Source: Gracilibacillus kekensis
GTDB taxonomy: Bacteria; Bacillota; Bacilli; Bacillales; Amphibacillaceae
NCBI RefSeq assembly: GCF_900143085.1
Contig: NZ_FRCZ01000003.1
Span: forward strand, 124,001 to 188,000
DNA length: 64,000 bases
Direction of reading: 5' to 3'
The translations under genes were made by a program, and so were the position numbers. The notes beneath the pieces are model-generated. The model was not told the DNA's origin. It searched no databases and saw only the letters and a program-made list of their open reading frames with translations. Below are positions 25,416 to 34,003 of this stretch, one piece after another (the first letter of the stretch is position 1; every line of letters begins with the position of its first letter).

Positions 25416-26362
25416 TACTTTTTCCATAAAGACTTTGCCAATAACCAGGTTTTCTTTAAACCATTCGATGAGTTGCCATTTTCCTGTCTCACAGACATAT
25501 TTTCTTCTTTTGGCCTCGTTTCTTCTTTAAAGGAGGTGGGCTTCTCCTCAACATCGACTGGTTCAATTTCAGCCGAGGAGCTTATTTCAGTCTTTTCTAT
25601 GTTGTTTTTCTCTTCCGCTAGAAGCTCATGTTTATCTTCCTGTTCAATTTTTGCTTTTTTGGTTTTGGCCGTTGTCTTATTGACTATTATATTTTTATTT
25701 AATTCATATTGCGTATTGTGAAACGTTTTCCTTCCGTTTTGTATGGTAATCATTTGTCGAGTTGAATCGCGAATATCCTGCTTTGGATTAGTCATCATTT
25801 GTTGACTCGGCGGTGGTGCTCGATGTCCTTTCGGTTTTGCTGATTTAAGCATACGTTGAAGTTGACGGTATTCGCTTTGGCGATTTCCTGTTTGTGGTTG
25901 TGATCGAGAGTTAGAGTGCAATTGCTTACTTAATTGTTGGAATTCATGATTTTGCTCTCTCACTTGCTCTTTTACTTCATCTAAGTCAATGTTTGTTTCT
26001 CCAATTACTTGATTAATTTTCTCGAGCAACTCATTGATTCTTAATTCTTTAACTTCTCCTCTAATAGTCTGCACATCCTTTTTTAATTGCTGGATAGAAT
26101 GATGTATAGCATGTATTTGTGATGAAATTTTCTTTTCCTTATCTGCATAATCTCTTAACTGATTATGATAGGATTCTTCCATAACTTTCATTTCCCCTTT
26201 GTTCTTCTGTATTTTCTGTTTAAGCTCTTCTAATTCGTGTTTGGTTTGCCAATACAAAATAGATTGGTCTGCATCACGAGATTCTACAACTTTTTTATAA
26301 ACTTCAAGTTCATTATGCAGCTTTTCAATTTCCTGATTATTATAGAGCTTATATTGATACAA
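25415..26362 (-). CDS. Long coiled-coil protein with SEYRQLQ motif (candidate spore-surface scaffold)
   Basis: This 315-residue protein has an extended coiled coil (about 8-150), the motif SEYRQLQRMLKSAKPKG (about 165-181), a Gln/Pro-rich basic stretch, then an acidic tail (about 245-300) ending in KTWLLAKSLWKK. There is no signal peptide. The same motif is in the smaller coiled-coil gene at 29912, and both genes lie divergent from a cysteine-rich protein. The start is TTG 26362 with AAAGGGTG upstream. I recognise no named family. Its position argues for a structural coat or exosporium-like role. Confidence 0.7.
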   Translation of the reverse strand: MYQYKLYNNQEIEKLHNELEVYKKVVESRDADQSILYWQTKHELEELKQKIQKNKGEMKVMEESYHNQLRDYADKEKKISSQIHAIHHSIQQLKKDVQTIRGEVKELRINELLEKINQVIGETNIDLDEVKEQVREQNHEFQQLSKQLHSNSRSQPQTGNRQSEYRQLQRMLKSAKPKGHRAPPPSQQMMTNPKQDIRDSTRQMITIQNGRKTFHNTQYELNKNIIVNKTTAKTKKAKIEQEDKHELLAEEKNNIEKTEISSSAEIEPVDVEEKPTSFKEETRPKEENMSVRQENGNSSNGLKKTWLLAKSLWKK

Positions 26363-26713
26363 TATGATTCACCCTTTTTATGGTTCATTAATATACTATT
26401 GATGAAACATGAAACCGTGTCACATGTACTTTTTTTATCCATATTTCTTACTGTACACACATGCTGCTAGTGGATATCATTCTGCTTAATATCACGGTGT
26501 TATCGTTCGTAACACTTTCAACGAAGGCTTCGAGCATTAACAAAGAAGCAAAGGAGGATAAACGGACGCTAACTTCCAATGATAGAAGTCTCACTATATG
26601 ATATTCACCTAACTTCCTAATTATCATGATATTTCCGCTATTTAACTAAAACATTTTGTAGTGTGTTGTCATAGGCTATATGGACAGTAATCTTATTTGG
26701 AGGTGTTTGCTAG
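26363..26713. other. Divergent intergenic region of the first spore-surface pair
   Basis: 351 bp without a gene between the divergent coiled-coil and cysteine-rich genes. The plus-strand sigma-K-like promoter is listed separately; I see no clear sigma-E or sigma-K match on the minus strand. Confidence 0.5.
26650..26678 (+). promoter_or_regulatory. Sigma-K-like promoter of the first cysteine-rich gene
   Basis: CATAGGCTA (26670-26678) fits CATANNNTA exactly, with AC at 26651-26652, 17 bp upstream. The same nonamer precedes the paralogue at 30461. TAGGC inside it also resembles a GerE half-site core (TRGGY). Confidence 0.6.
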
Positions 26714-27388
26714 ATGCAAATGGATAACTTAACAGGAGGGCAGGAACTTCTGTGTATAAATACAGAGAAGGTTTATGACTGGATTTTAAATGAAGCAACA
26801 TTTGATCTAAGTTTACCGGATTTAGATTTACCAATTAATCCTGTAACTGGGGATCAGCTGGAATGTGATGATATTGATTTAGATTCTGTAACATGTGAGG
26901 TTGCTCCTGCTGAAATCGATCCAATCGTCGTATTAGGTCGTGAAGATCAAGTGTTTGTTGTGGATGGGGCAGAAGTTACATTACAAATTGTCAACATTCG
27001 CAAAAATTTTGAAGTAACGGTATTTGTTAATTTGGTACCAGAACTTGGAGGTAGTCGTGTAGAAGTTGGTTCTGCAGAGTTCACTCGTTGTGAGCAAGTC
27101 ATTCTATGTGCTCCAGAAGGAACAGACATAGATGTTACGTATACAGATCTAGATTGTTTTGTATGCACAGCAGCATGTGACGCAGGAACAACTACTGAAG
27201 TAGATGAATTAGATGTAACGGTAACAGTTCGACTTTGTCAAAGTATTCAATCTACTTTTGACGTAACGTTAGAACTTGTAGCAGATTTCTGTCAACCACG
27301 AGACATCCTACCATTCCCACCATGCCCGGCACCAACAATGCCAGCACAATGCCCTGTCGTTTTCCCTAATAACGGGAATAACGGATAA
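26714..27388 (+). CDS. Cysteine-rich spore-surface protein candidate, paralogue 1
   Basis: The 224-residue protein has 12 cysteines, many Asp, Thr and Val, few Lys, and a predicted all-beta fold. The N-terminus LTGGQELLCINTEKVYDWIL and the Pro/Cys-rich end LPFPPCPAPTMPAQCPVVFP are shared with the product of 30461. No signal peptide, so any surface role needs assembly from the mother-cell side. Disulfide-linked self-assembly like exosporium basal-layer proteins is plausible but not shown. GGAGGTG lies 8 nt before ATG 26714. I do not recognise a named family with certainty. Confidence 0.75.
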   Translation: MQMDNLTGGQELLCINTEKVYDWILNEATFDLSLPDLDLPINPVTGDQLECDDIDLDSVTCEVAPAEIDPIVVLGREDQVFVVDGAEVTLQIVNIRKNFEVTVFVNLVPELGGSRVEVGSAEFTRCEQVILCAPEGTDIDVTYTDLDCFVCTAACDAGTTTEVDELDVTVTVRLCQSIQSTFDVTLELVADFCQPRDILPFPPCPAPTMPAQCPVVFPNNGNNG

Positions 27389-27405
27389 ACTGTCAACATA
27401 GGGAT

Positions 27406-27438
27406 AAAGAGAGGGTAAATCCTCTCTTTCTTTTTTTA
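27406..27438 (+). terminator. Terminator after the first cysteine-rich gene
   Basis: AAAGAGAGG pairs with CCTCTCTTT over a 6-nt loop, followed by C and seven T. Confidence 0.85.
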
Positions 27439-27582
27439 TATGTTGAGAAAGTATTATATTCTGACGATGTAGTAACGCGATGAATTGATAAGTTTGAGTG
27501 AATAAAGTGTGAAATACTTTGACATAAGGTGAAGATCCGAGTTTTCTAAATGCAAGTTAACTACTTGGAGGTGTGACGAGTT

Positions 27583-28167
27583 ATGAACCAACAACAGTTA
27601 CAACAAAAGATGAAAGACTGGCAACTCGAAAGTGAATCGTATTTAAACGAGATGAAAGATTTAATTCAAATGCTGGATACAGCCAAACAACTGATTGTAA
27701 TTTGTTATTTTACATCCTCGTTTCAACTTTCTCATCAGGCGGATCGTGTTAATTATGGAATTGGTTCCTTCCACATTCAAAATTTAGGAACACAACCATT
27801 AATGAACCCACATATCGGTATCAAAATCACCTCAAATATCGATTTTAATTTCTCGGGGAAATATTTGTATCCATCCTCTAAAAAAACGGTTCGAGTTTCA
27901 AATGCATGGGAACGTATTAATGAATCAACGGATAAAAAGGAAATATGGTTAAAACCCACTCAAAAAGAATCGATTGACCCTGGAGAAATCCTAACATTCT
28001 CTAATTTTCAACTAAAGTGGGAACCTGATGCAAGTTATTCTGGAACAATTCAAGGATTTACATATGGTAATGAACTACCGGACGGAATTCATGCCTTAAA
28101 TCAAATCAACCTCAATGGAACCATAACAGATCGACAAGAGGAGGGGCAGCTAGATGAAAAAAAATAG
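27583..28167 (+). CDS. Uncharacterised protein with N-terminal coiled coil and beta-sandwich-like domain
   Basis: 194 residues: an N-terminal helix (about 1-45, MNQQQLQQKMKDWQLESESY) followed by a beta-rich part with alternating hydrophobics (GSFHIQNLGTQPLMNPHIGI, ISNIDFNFSG). No signal peptide or membrane helix. GGAGGTG precedes the ATG. It overlaps the next gene by 14 bp, so it forms an operon with 28154 and the glycan gene 28467. Its company suggests it is a coat component or an acceptor for sugars, but the family is unknown. Confidence 0.65.
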   Translation: MNQQQLQQKMKDWQLESESYLNEMKDLIQMLDTAKQLIVICYFTSSFQLSHQADRVNYGIGSFHIQNLGTQPLMNPHIGIKITSNIDFNFSGKYLYPSSKKTVRVSNAWERINESTDKKEIWLKPTQKESIDPGEILTFSNFQLKWEPDASYSGTIQGFTYGNELPDGIHALNQINLNGTITDRQEEGQLDEKK

Positions 28168-28477
28168 AGATCATACACCTTTACAAATAAATCAGCTTAT
28201 AGAACAATATATGAAAGATTCTTTAGATCGGATTACGCAAGATGACCACTCAAATAAAAATAATAGTTTTGTCTATTTAGAAAACGATACCTTACATTTA
28301 CTAATAATGTATCTATTAATGAAAACAGAAAATAACAGTAACGGTCTGAAAAACGAAAGCTTTGTAGAGTTATCTGATATTTTTGAATCCTATATCGAAG
28401 AAAATCGCCAAGCTTTTGGTGATGTAATGGACTTATTAAAACAAAGATTGAAGGGAAATCACGTGGATGACGAATAA
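28154..28477 (+). CDS. Small helical protein of unknown function
   Basis: 107 residues, acidic and predicted helical, with no membrane segment or signal peptide. AGGAGGGGC at the end of the preceding gene is its ribosome site. It overlaps the preceding gene by 14 bp and the following one by 11 bp, so the three are translationally linked. No family recognised. Confidence 0.6.
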   Translation: MKKNRDHTPLQINQLIEQYMKDSLDRITQDDHSNKNNSFVYLENDTLHLLIMYLLMKTENNSNGLKNESFVELSDIFESYIEENRQAFGDVMDLLKQRLKGNHVDDE

Positions 28478-29684
28478 AAGGTTTTTATATCTTCCGGTTG
28501 AAGTAAAGGTAAGAGAATTAGATGCGAAATTGTTACTCTCCTATTATGCGATGAAACAAGGATATCAGGTAATCATCGGGGACCATCCAACTGTTGTAGA
28601 ATCGACAGCTCATTTCCCTGCAGGTATCTTTCTGGCAAAAGGTGGACCTAAAGGATTTAGAAAAAGAACCATTACTAAAGTAAAAGAAAATGGACAAATA
28701 GTTGTAGAGTTGGATGAAGAAGGATTATTAATCGAAAAATCAAAATATATTAGAGATCGAATGCGAAAAGACATGCTACAATTTGTTGAGCAGGAATATT
28801 GCTGGGGAGATCATCAGAAACAAATCATTTCAAATACTTATCCAGATTTAGCGACAAAGTGTAAGATAGTTGGAAATCCGAGATTAGATTTGCTATCTGA
28901 GAAGTACCGAGAAATCTATCGATTGGAAGCAAAAGCAATTCAAGAAAAGTATCATAATTTTATACTGGTTAATACTAGATTCCCCTTATATAACGCATCG
29001 AAAGGATTAAAGGAGAATAGCTATGTGGAACCAATAAAGAAACTGTATATCGCTTTTTTAGAAATGATTGAAGCAACAGCTAAACGCTTTCCTGAAAAAA
29101 ATATTGTTATCCGCCCTCATCCTGGAGAAAACAGGAGGACTTATCAACAAAGGTTTAAACAGTTTCATAATGTTCATATTATACACGAAGGCTCTATTAT
29201 TAATTGGTTACTCGCAGCAAACGTGATTATCCATAATGGTTGTACTTCTGGTATTGAAGCATTTTTACTAGATAAACCGGTAATTTCGTATATACCTTTT
29301 GTGGAGAAAAATACTGTTTTGCCGAATCAGGTGGGCCTGCAAATAACAACGATTCCTTCCCTCCAGCAAGCAATTCTAAATATATCAGATTATAACCAAC
29401 ATAAAAAAGTGCCTGAAAGCTTGTATCATCACTGCTTTATGGAGCATGACAGTTATTCGTATGACCGCATTCTTCAACTATGTAATAGAATTTCGTTACC
29501 ATCACCACCTCCTAAAATATCTCCCCAACGTATAAGCATACAAAAACAGAAAAGGAGATTTTCACTCCTTGAAAATGAATTGATGAACTTTTACCAAAAA
29601 ATTGATCAAATCGAGCAAAGCTCTTTCCAACGACATATCGATAAAATTGCTCCAAATGCGTATCGAGTCCAGGCTATCACGTAA
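28467..29684 (+). CDS. Surface carbohydrate biosynthesis protein (GT-B-like)
   Basis: 405 residues matching the pattern of surface-carbohydrate proteins related to CDP-glycerol transferases: N-terminal YLPVEVKVRELDAKLLL, a central KIVGNPRLDLL, NIVIRPHPGENR, and IIHNGCTSGIEAFLLDKPVISY, the glycan/nucleotide-binding part of the second GT-B domain. A C-terminal 60-residue basic extension may be regulatory. No membrane helix. Adjacent to spore-surface genes and the Pse operon, it is a candidate transferase of the sugar made there. The acceptor and donor are unknown. Confidence 0.75.
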   Translation: MTNKRFLYLPVEVKVRELDAKLLLSYYAMKQGYQVIIGDHPTVVESTAHFPAGIFLAKGGPKGFRKRTITKVKENGQIVVELDEEGLLIEKSKYIRDRMRKDMLQFVEQEYCWGDHQKQIISNTYPDLATKCKIVGNPRLDLLSEKYREIYRLEAKAIQEKYHNFILVNTRFPLYNASKGLKENSYVEPIKKLYIAFLEMIEATAKRFPEKNIVIRPHPGENRRTYQQRFKQFHNVHIIHEGSIINWLLAANVIIHNGCTSGIEAFLLDKPVISYIPFVEKNTVLPNQVGLQITTIPSLQQAILNISDYNQHKKVPESLYHHCFMEHDSYSYDRILQLCNRISLPSPPPKISPQRISIQKQKRRFSLLENELMNFYQKIDQIEQSSFQRHIDKIAPNAYRVQAIT

Positions 29685-29689
29685 TCATT

Positions 29690-29818
29690 TTATTTCATAC
29701 AACAGCCACCTTGTCTTCTTCTGATTGCTTTTTTCTTTATGGCAGAAGTAATAACAATTGGATCATTAGAGGTTTTGAAAGAGCTCGCTACTTTGTTCAC
29801 TATTTGTTTTGCTTTCAC
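29690..29818 (-). CDS. Small basic protein with C-terminal Cys-Cys, 42 residues
   Basis: GTG 29818 to TAA 29690 encodes MKAKQIVNKVASSFKTSNDP, then VIVITSAIKKKAIRRRQGGCCMK-like basic tail. AGGAGATG lies 8 nt upstream, an excellent ribosome site. The pI would be very high and the vicinal cysteines near the end could join a disulfide network with the cysteine-rich surface proteins (inference). It is antisense to no gene and sits between two spore-surface blocks. Confidence 0.6.
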   Translation of the reverse strand: MKAKQIVNKVASSFKTSNDPIVITSAIKKKAIRRRQGGCCMK

Positions 29819-29911
29819 GATACCATCTCCTTTATTTATCTTCCATATAGTATAGTTACTTGTTAAAAATCGGTATGGACGGAATGGCGATTTTTGTGAA
29901 AAATGAGGTGT

Positions 29912-30313
29912 TTATCTATTTCTTTTTTGACGTTTATTGCTAGAATGGATGGATGTTATTTCCACCTTGGCAGGAGGCAGTTTATTCGTTGAATTCATGG
30001 AATTAATAGTGGCTTCTGTTTGTTGTGCGGATTGAAGCATTTTTTGTAATTGGCGATATTCGGAAGGACGCCTTGAAACATTTTTGGTTTGTGATTGTTT
30101 TATTTGTTCTATATCTTGTTTTTGTGTATCAATATCCTTTTTTATATTTCCAAATTGTTCCTCTGTGTTTTCAATAAATACATGTAATTTATCAATTAAT
30201 GTTTTCATTTTCAGTTTTTCAATTTCATCTTTAATTAATCGAACTTCCTGTTGTAATTCAGATACAACCTCCAAGAGATTGTTCATATCTAATTCATGGT
30301 TCTCCTCACTCAC
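29912..30313 (-). CDS. Short coiled-coil protein with SEYRQLQ motif
   Basis: 133 residues: coiled coil over about 10-85, then RRPSEYRQLQKMLQSAQQTE (about 89-108) and a basic tail KRQKRNR. The motif matches that of the 315-residue protein at 25415, so they are paralogues or share a docking module. It begins GTG 30313 with AAAGGAGATG upstream and is divergent from the cysteine-rich gene at 30461, with sigma-K-like promoters on both strands. Likely a spore-surface structural protein; no named family. Confidence 0.7.
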   Translation of the reverse strand: MSEENHELDMNNLLEVVSELQQEVRLIKDEIEKLKMKTLIDKLHVFIENTEEQFGNIKKDIDTQKQDIEQIKQSQTKNVSRRPSEYRQLQKMLQSAQQTEATINSMNSTNKLPPAKVEITSIHSSNKRQKRNR

Positions 30314-30349
30314 GTTCTCATCTCCTTTTACAAGACTTATGCCTGTTAT

Positions 30350-30376
30350 CAGCCTATGTTAATGGAAGTGAAAGGT
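30350..30376 (-). promoter_or_regulatory. Sigma-K-like promoter of the short coiled-coil gene
   Basis: On the minus strand CATAGGCTG (30358-30350) matches CATANNNTA except for the last base, with AC exactly 16 bp upstream. Confidence 0.45.
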
Positions 30377-30397
30377 GAAAAATAGAAAGTGCTTTTA

Positions 30398-30424
30398 ACG
30401 TTTTTCTCTCAGTATCATAGGCTA
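30398..30424 (+). promoter_or_regulatory. Sigma-K-like promoter of the second cysteine-rich gene
   Basis: CATAGGCTA (30416-30424), an exact -10 match, has AC (30398-30399) 16 bp upstream. It shares the nonamer with 26670. Confidence 0.6.
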
Positions 30425-30460
30425 ATAAGGAATGAAGTTAATTGGAGGTGTGCAAGAATA

Positions 30461-31246
30461 ATGTCATTAGAAAAATTAACAGGGGGACAGGAACTTCTTT
30501 GTATTAATACGGAGAAAGTATATGATTGGATCCTTAATGAAACGACATTTGATTTAACTGTGGATGGCCTGGAATTACCGATTAATACGGTCACTGGTGC
30601 TCAATTAGAGTGTGATGATATTGATCAAACCGCTGTTACATGTACTGTTACACCAGCAGAAATCGATCCAATTGTTATTTTAGATCGAGAAGATCAGGAA
30701 TTTAGAATAGATGGTGAAGAAGTTACCTTGCAACTTATCAATATTCGCAAAAATTTTGATGTTACTGTTTTTGTTCCATTAATAGCTGAGCTTGGTGGAG
30801 GTACTATTGAAGTTGGTTCGGCTAGCTTTACTAGATGCGAGCAAGTGATCTTGTGTGCACCTGATGGTACTGATATTGATGTATCTTATACCGATTTAGA
30901 TTGTTTTGTGTGTGCGGTTAACTGTGATACGGGATCAACTACAGAAATAGATGAGTTAAATGTGACGGTTTCCGTAAGATTATGCCAAAGCATACAATCA
31001 ACGTTTGAAGTCACTTTAGAACTTGTAGCAGATTTCTGTCAACCGCGTGATACGTTACCATTTCCACCATGTCCGGCACCAACAATGCCGGCTCAATGTC
31101 CAGTTGTTTTTCCTAACAGTGTTCCAACTGAACCTGAGAACTCTGATGAAAAATCTTACTTTAAACCAGAGCTAATTCAACCTACGGATATCTCGATAGA
31201 ATCAGATGAACAAGAAGAAGTAAACGAGCAGGAAGGAGAGGAGTAA
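30461..31246 (+). CDS. Cysteine-rich spore-surface protein candidate, paralogue 2
   Basis: 261 residues; all 12 cysteines and the core of the 26714 protein are conserved, including LTGGQELLCINTEKVYDWIL and LPFPPCPAPTMPAQCPVVFP. It adds a roughly 40-residue acidic tail (SDEQEEVNEQEGEE) absent from paralogue 1. I start at ATG 30461 because GGAGGTG is 10 nt upstream; the frame is open back to 30389 but that part has no ribosome site. The duplicated divergent arrangement with a SEYRQLQ coiled-coil gene is preserved. No signal peptide. Confidence 0.75.
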   Translation: MSLEKLTGGQELLCINTEKVYDWILNETTFDLTVDGLELPINTVTGAQLECDDIDQTAVTCTVTPAEIDPIVILDREDQEFRIDGEEVTLQLINIRKNFDVTVFVPLIAELGGGTIEVGSASFTRCEQVILCAPDGTDIDVSYTDLDCFVCAVNCDTGSTTEIDELNVTVSVRLCQSIQSTFEVTLELVADFCQPRDTLPFPPCPAPTMPAQCPVVFPNSVPTEPENSDEKSYFKPELIQPTDISIESDEQEEVNEQEGEE

Positions 31247-31514
31247 TCCTCTTCTTTTTTCTGTTATGACGTTAATACTCCTGCCTGAATATTTGAATTT
31301 AAAGAAATCCTAATACGTTTCACATAGCATCACCTAAGTGTTAAAAACTTCTAAAGATGGAAATTTCACTTTATCTTAGTAAATGGCATTTATAAGTCTA
31401 TTTTTAAAATGGGTTATTTTGATAGGCGTAGGTCGTTAACTGTTCGATGGTTTTTCGATATACATATACAGTATCATTAGAAAATTTTGCTTAGATAGGA
31501 AAGAGGGAGCCGCT

Positions 31515-32489
31515 GTGTTTTTTAAAGATAAAACAATTTTAGTCATCGGCGGTACCGGGACAATCGGTACAAGCGTGGTTAAAGAAATATTAAAGGATAG
31601 TCCAAAAAAAATAAAAATATTTAGTCGTGATGAATATAAACAGCACCAGGTTCGAGAAATGTTTGGTCATCACAATGCTATTCATTTTCTTATCGGTGAT
31701 ATTCGTGATGCTAGTAGGGTAGAAGAAGTAATGTCCAATGTAGATTACGTGTTGCACTTAGCTGCAATGAAGCGCGTAGACGCCTGTGAAGAAAATCCAA
31801 TGGAAGCTGTAGAAACGAATATAGTAGGTAGTGCCAATGTTCGAAATGCTGCAATTAAAAAAAATGTGAAAAAAGTTATTTTTACTAGTTCAGACAAAGC
31901 AATCTCTCCTACAAATACCTATGGAGCAACGAAATTAATTGCTGAAAGACTGCTAGCTAATCCGTCTTCAAGTTCAACCAAATTTGCTAGTGTTCGTTTT
32001 GGAAATGTGATGGGATCTCGAGGTTCCGTTATTCCCCTTTTTCAGGAACAAATCAAAATGAATCAAAAAATTACGATTACAGATCCAAAGATGACAAGGT
32101 TTATGATGACATTGTCACAGGCAACAAGTTTGACTCTACAGGCGTTAAAGGAGTCCAAAGGTGGAGAAGTATTTGTTTTGAAAATGCCAGTTATTCGTTT
32201 AGGAGATTTAGCAGATCTATTAATACAACATTCAGGATCTCCTGTTACTACTGAATATATTGGCCTGAAACCTGGAGAAAAGATGTATGAAGAACTCATG
32301 ACATACGATGAATCACAACAGGCATGGGAGTTAGAAGACATGTTTGTCATTCCGTCTGAGTCAGCAAGGGTTTATCCGGATTCCAAAAAAGTGAAGCATG
32401 GAACATATCGATCAAATGATCAGGAAGTGGTAACGAAGGAACAGTTACAACAGTTGTTGCTAGAAGCTGGTTTTCTTGAAAAAAGGTAA
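31515..32489 (+). CDS. PseB-like UDP-N-acetylglucosamine 4,6-dehydratase
   Basis: 324 residues of the extended short-chain dehydrogenase fold. GGTGTIGTS binds NAD(P); TSSDKAISPTNTYGATKLIAE carries the catalytic DK...Y...K set of the PseB/FlaA1 type, which acts as dehydratase and C5 epimerase. C-terminal GLKPGEKMYEELM is also family-typical. The start is GTG 31515 with AAAGAGGGAG upstream. It is the first gene of a nine-gene operon and would perform the first step toward CMP-pseudaminic acid; the related CapD/FnlA branches are the alternative. Confidence 0.82.
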   Translation: MFFKDKTILVIGGTGTIGTSVVKEILKDSPKKIKIFSRDEYKQHQVREMFGHHNAIHFLIGDIRDASRVEEVMSNVDYVLHLAAMKRVDACEENPMEAVETNIVGSANVRNAAIKKNVKKVIFTSSDKAISPTNTYGATKLIAERLLANPSSSSTKFASVRFGNVMGSRGSVIPLFQEQIKMNQKITITDPKMTRFMMTLSQATSLTLQALKESKGGEVFVLKMPVIRLGDLADLLIQHSGSPVTTEYIGLKPGEKMYEELMTYDESQQAWELEDMFVIPSESARVYPDSKKVKHGTYRSNDQEVVTKEQLQQLLLEAGFLEKR

Positions 32490-32502
32490 AAAGGAGGAAA
32501 TC

Positions 32503-33990
32503 ATGGATACATTTTTGAAGAATTATTGGTCGTTATATATGGATTTTCTTGATGATTTTGCATCTTTAACATATCGTGGATTTTCATTAGTTTATTTCTG
32601 TCATCTTCCTAGTTATGTTTTAAGAAATCCTGCTTTATTGAAAGAGCTAGAGAAGGAAGCCTATATAAAAAATGTAAAAAAAGAAGTTGTTTACTCAAAG
32701 GATATTCAGGATAAATTTCGACTTTTTACAGAAAAACACCGAGTAGATTCAATAAAGAAACATGGAAAAGTTGCAATAACGGTGGATAAATTACTTCGTT
32801 TTCCTAAGACGAATATCCATCAGCAATTTTCCTCAGCAGATACGGTGTTACTGACAAATAGTGCTCCAACAAAAAGTCCTGAAATAAAGCAACCAGCGAA
32901 ACGTAAAAATAAAGCACGGATAATAAACACCACTATTGCTAAAACCAAAAATACAAAGAAGGATAAGCCAACCACTGTAAGAAATATACCTTTATATTAT
33001 TTAGGGGATTACCATATTAATGTGGAGAAACAAATAAAAGAAGTCCAACAAGCGGCAAGAAAAATACTTTCTCAAAATAAGAGTCATCATCTATATCAAA
33101 ATCCAACTTTTCAAAAATGGCTTCTCCTCACATTAGCTTCTGTGATCACTTATATGGAGCGAACACATCAATTACTCAAAAAAGTAAATATCTCATGTTT
33201 CGTTGTATCAACTACCCATAGTTTTATAAATCGTATTCTTGCGGTAGTTGGCTCTAAACAAGGAATCCCAACTATTTGTATGCAACACGGGATTATATCA
33301 AGTGAACTTGGGTATATTCCTAAAATTGCTACTGTTGATGCGGTTTATGGACAATTTGAAAAAGACTGGTATCAAAAGCTTGGAGCCAAACCTGGTTCTA
33401 TAGAAATTGTAGGTCACCCTCGTTTCGATCAAATGTACAATCGTTCCAAAGTCGATCAACCAAACTTTATTAAAAGAGTAGGACTTAATAAAGATAGAAA
33501 AACAATTATGATTGCAGTCCGTGGAGAAGAGGATCTCAATAAATGGCGCCAATTTATCCAAGTGCTTAATAATAAACAGAAATGTAATATTATCATTAAA
33601 AATTATCCAAGTTCGCAACCACATCCACTTACAAAGGAATTTACCAATGTATATACGATAAAAGGTTTTACCCTTTATGACATATTTCCTCATGTTGATG
33701 CAGTTATTACTTACTCCTCAACTGTAGGATTAGAAGCGATGCTATCTGAATGTGTTGTATTCATACTCGACAAAAGTTTTAAAGGGAAAACAGGTTATTA
33801 TCGGAAACTAACACCCCTTTTGCAATATGATCCTAAAGTATTAGCAGAGCAACTGAGCAGCTACTTGACAAAACCCTCATATCGAAATTATGCAGAGCAA
33901 AAACGTTTGCAGTTTTTGCGTCATGCATACCCAAGTAAGAAGAGATCATTCGATCGATTAAAGCAATTAATTAAAAGATTAACGAATTAG
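32503..33990 (+). CDS. SpsB-like glycan transferase (paralogue A)
   Basis: 495 residues, a GT-B-like protein akin to SpsB and CDP-glycerol transferases. Conserved blocks: NYWSLYMDFLDDFASLTY (N-terminus), TICMQHGIISSELGYIPKIA, VYGQFEKDWYQKLGA, EIVGHPRFDQM and VITYSSTVGLEAMLSE. A central basic insert (about 120-165) is absent from paralogue B. I start at ATG 32503, 12 nt after AAGGAGG; the longer frame overlaps pseB. It has no membrane helix. In this operon it is a candidate transferase of the CMP-activated nonulosonate. Confidence 0.75.
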   Translation: MDTFLKNYWSLYMDFLDDFASLTYRGFSLVYFCHLPSYVLRNPALLKELEKEAYIKNVKKEVVYSKDIQDKFRLFTEKHRVDSIKKHGKVAITVDKLLRFPKTNIHQQFSSADTVLLTNSAPTKSPEIKQPAKRKNKARIINTTIAKTKNTKKDKPTTVRNIPLYYLGDYHINVEKQIKEVQQAARKILSQNKSHHLYQNPTFQKWLLLTLASVITYMERTHQLLKKVNISCFVVSTTHSFINRILAVVGSKQGIPTICMQHGIISSELGYIPKIATVDAVYGQFEKDWYQKLGAKPGSIEIVGHPRFDQMYNRSKVDQPNFIKRVGLNKDRKTIMIAVRGEEDLNKWRQFIQVLNNKQKCNIIIKNYPSSQPHPLTKEFTNVYTIKGFTLYDIFPHVDAVITYSSTVGLEAMLSECVVFILDKSFKGKTGYYRKLTPLLQYDPKVLAEQLSSYLTKPSYRNYAEQKRLQFLRHAYPSKKRSFDRLKQLIKRLTN

Positions 33991-34003
33991 AAAGGAGTAA
34001 AAA

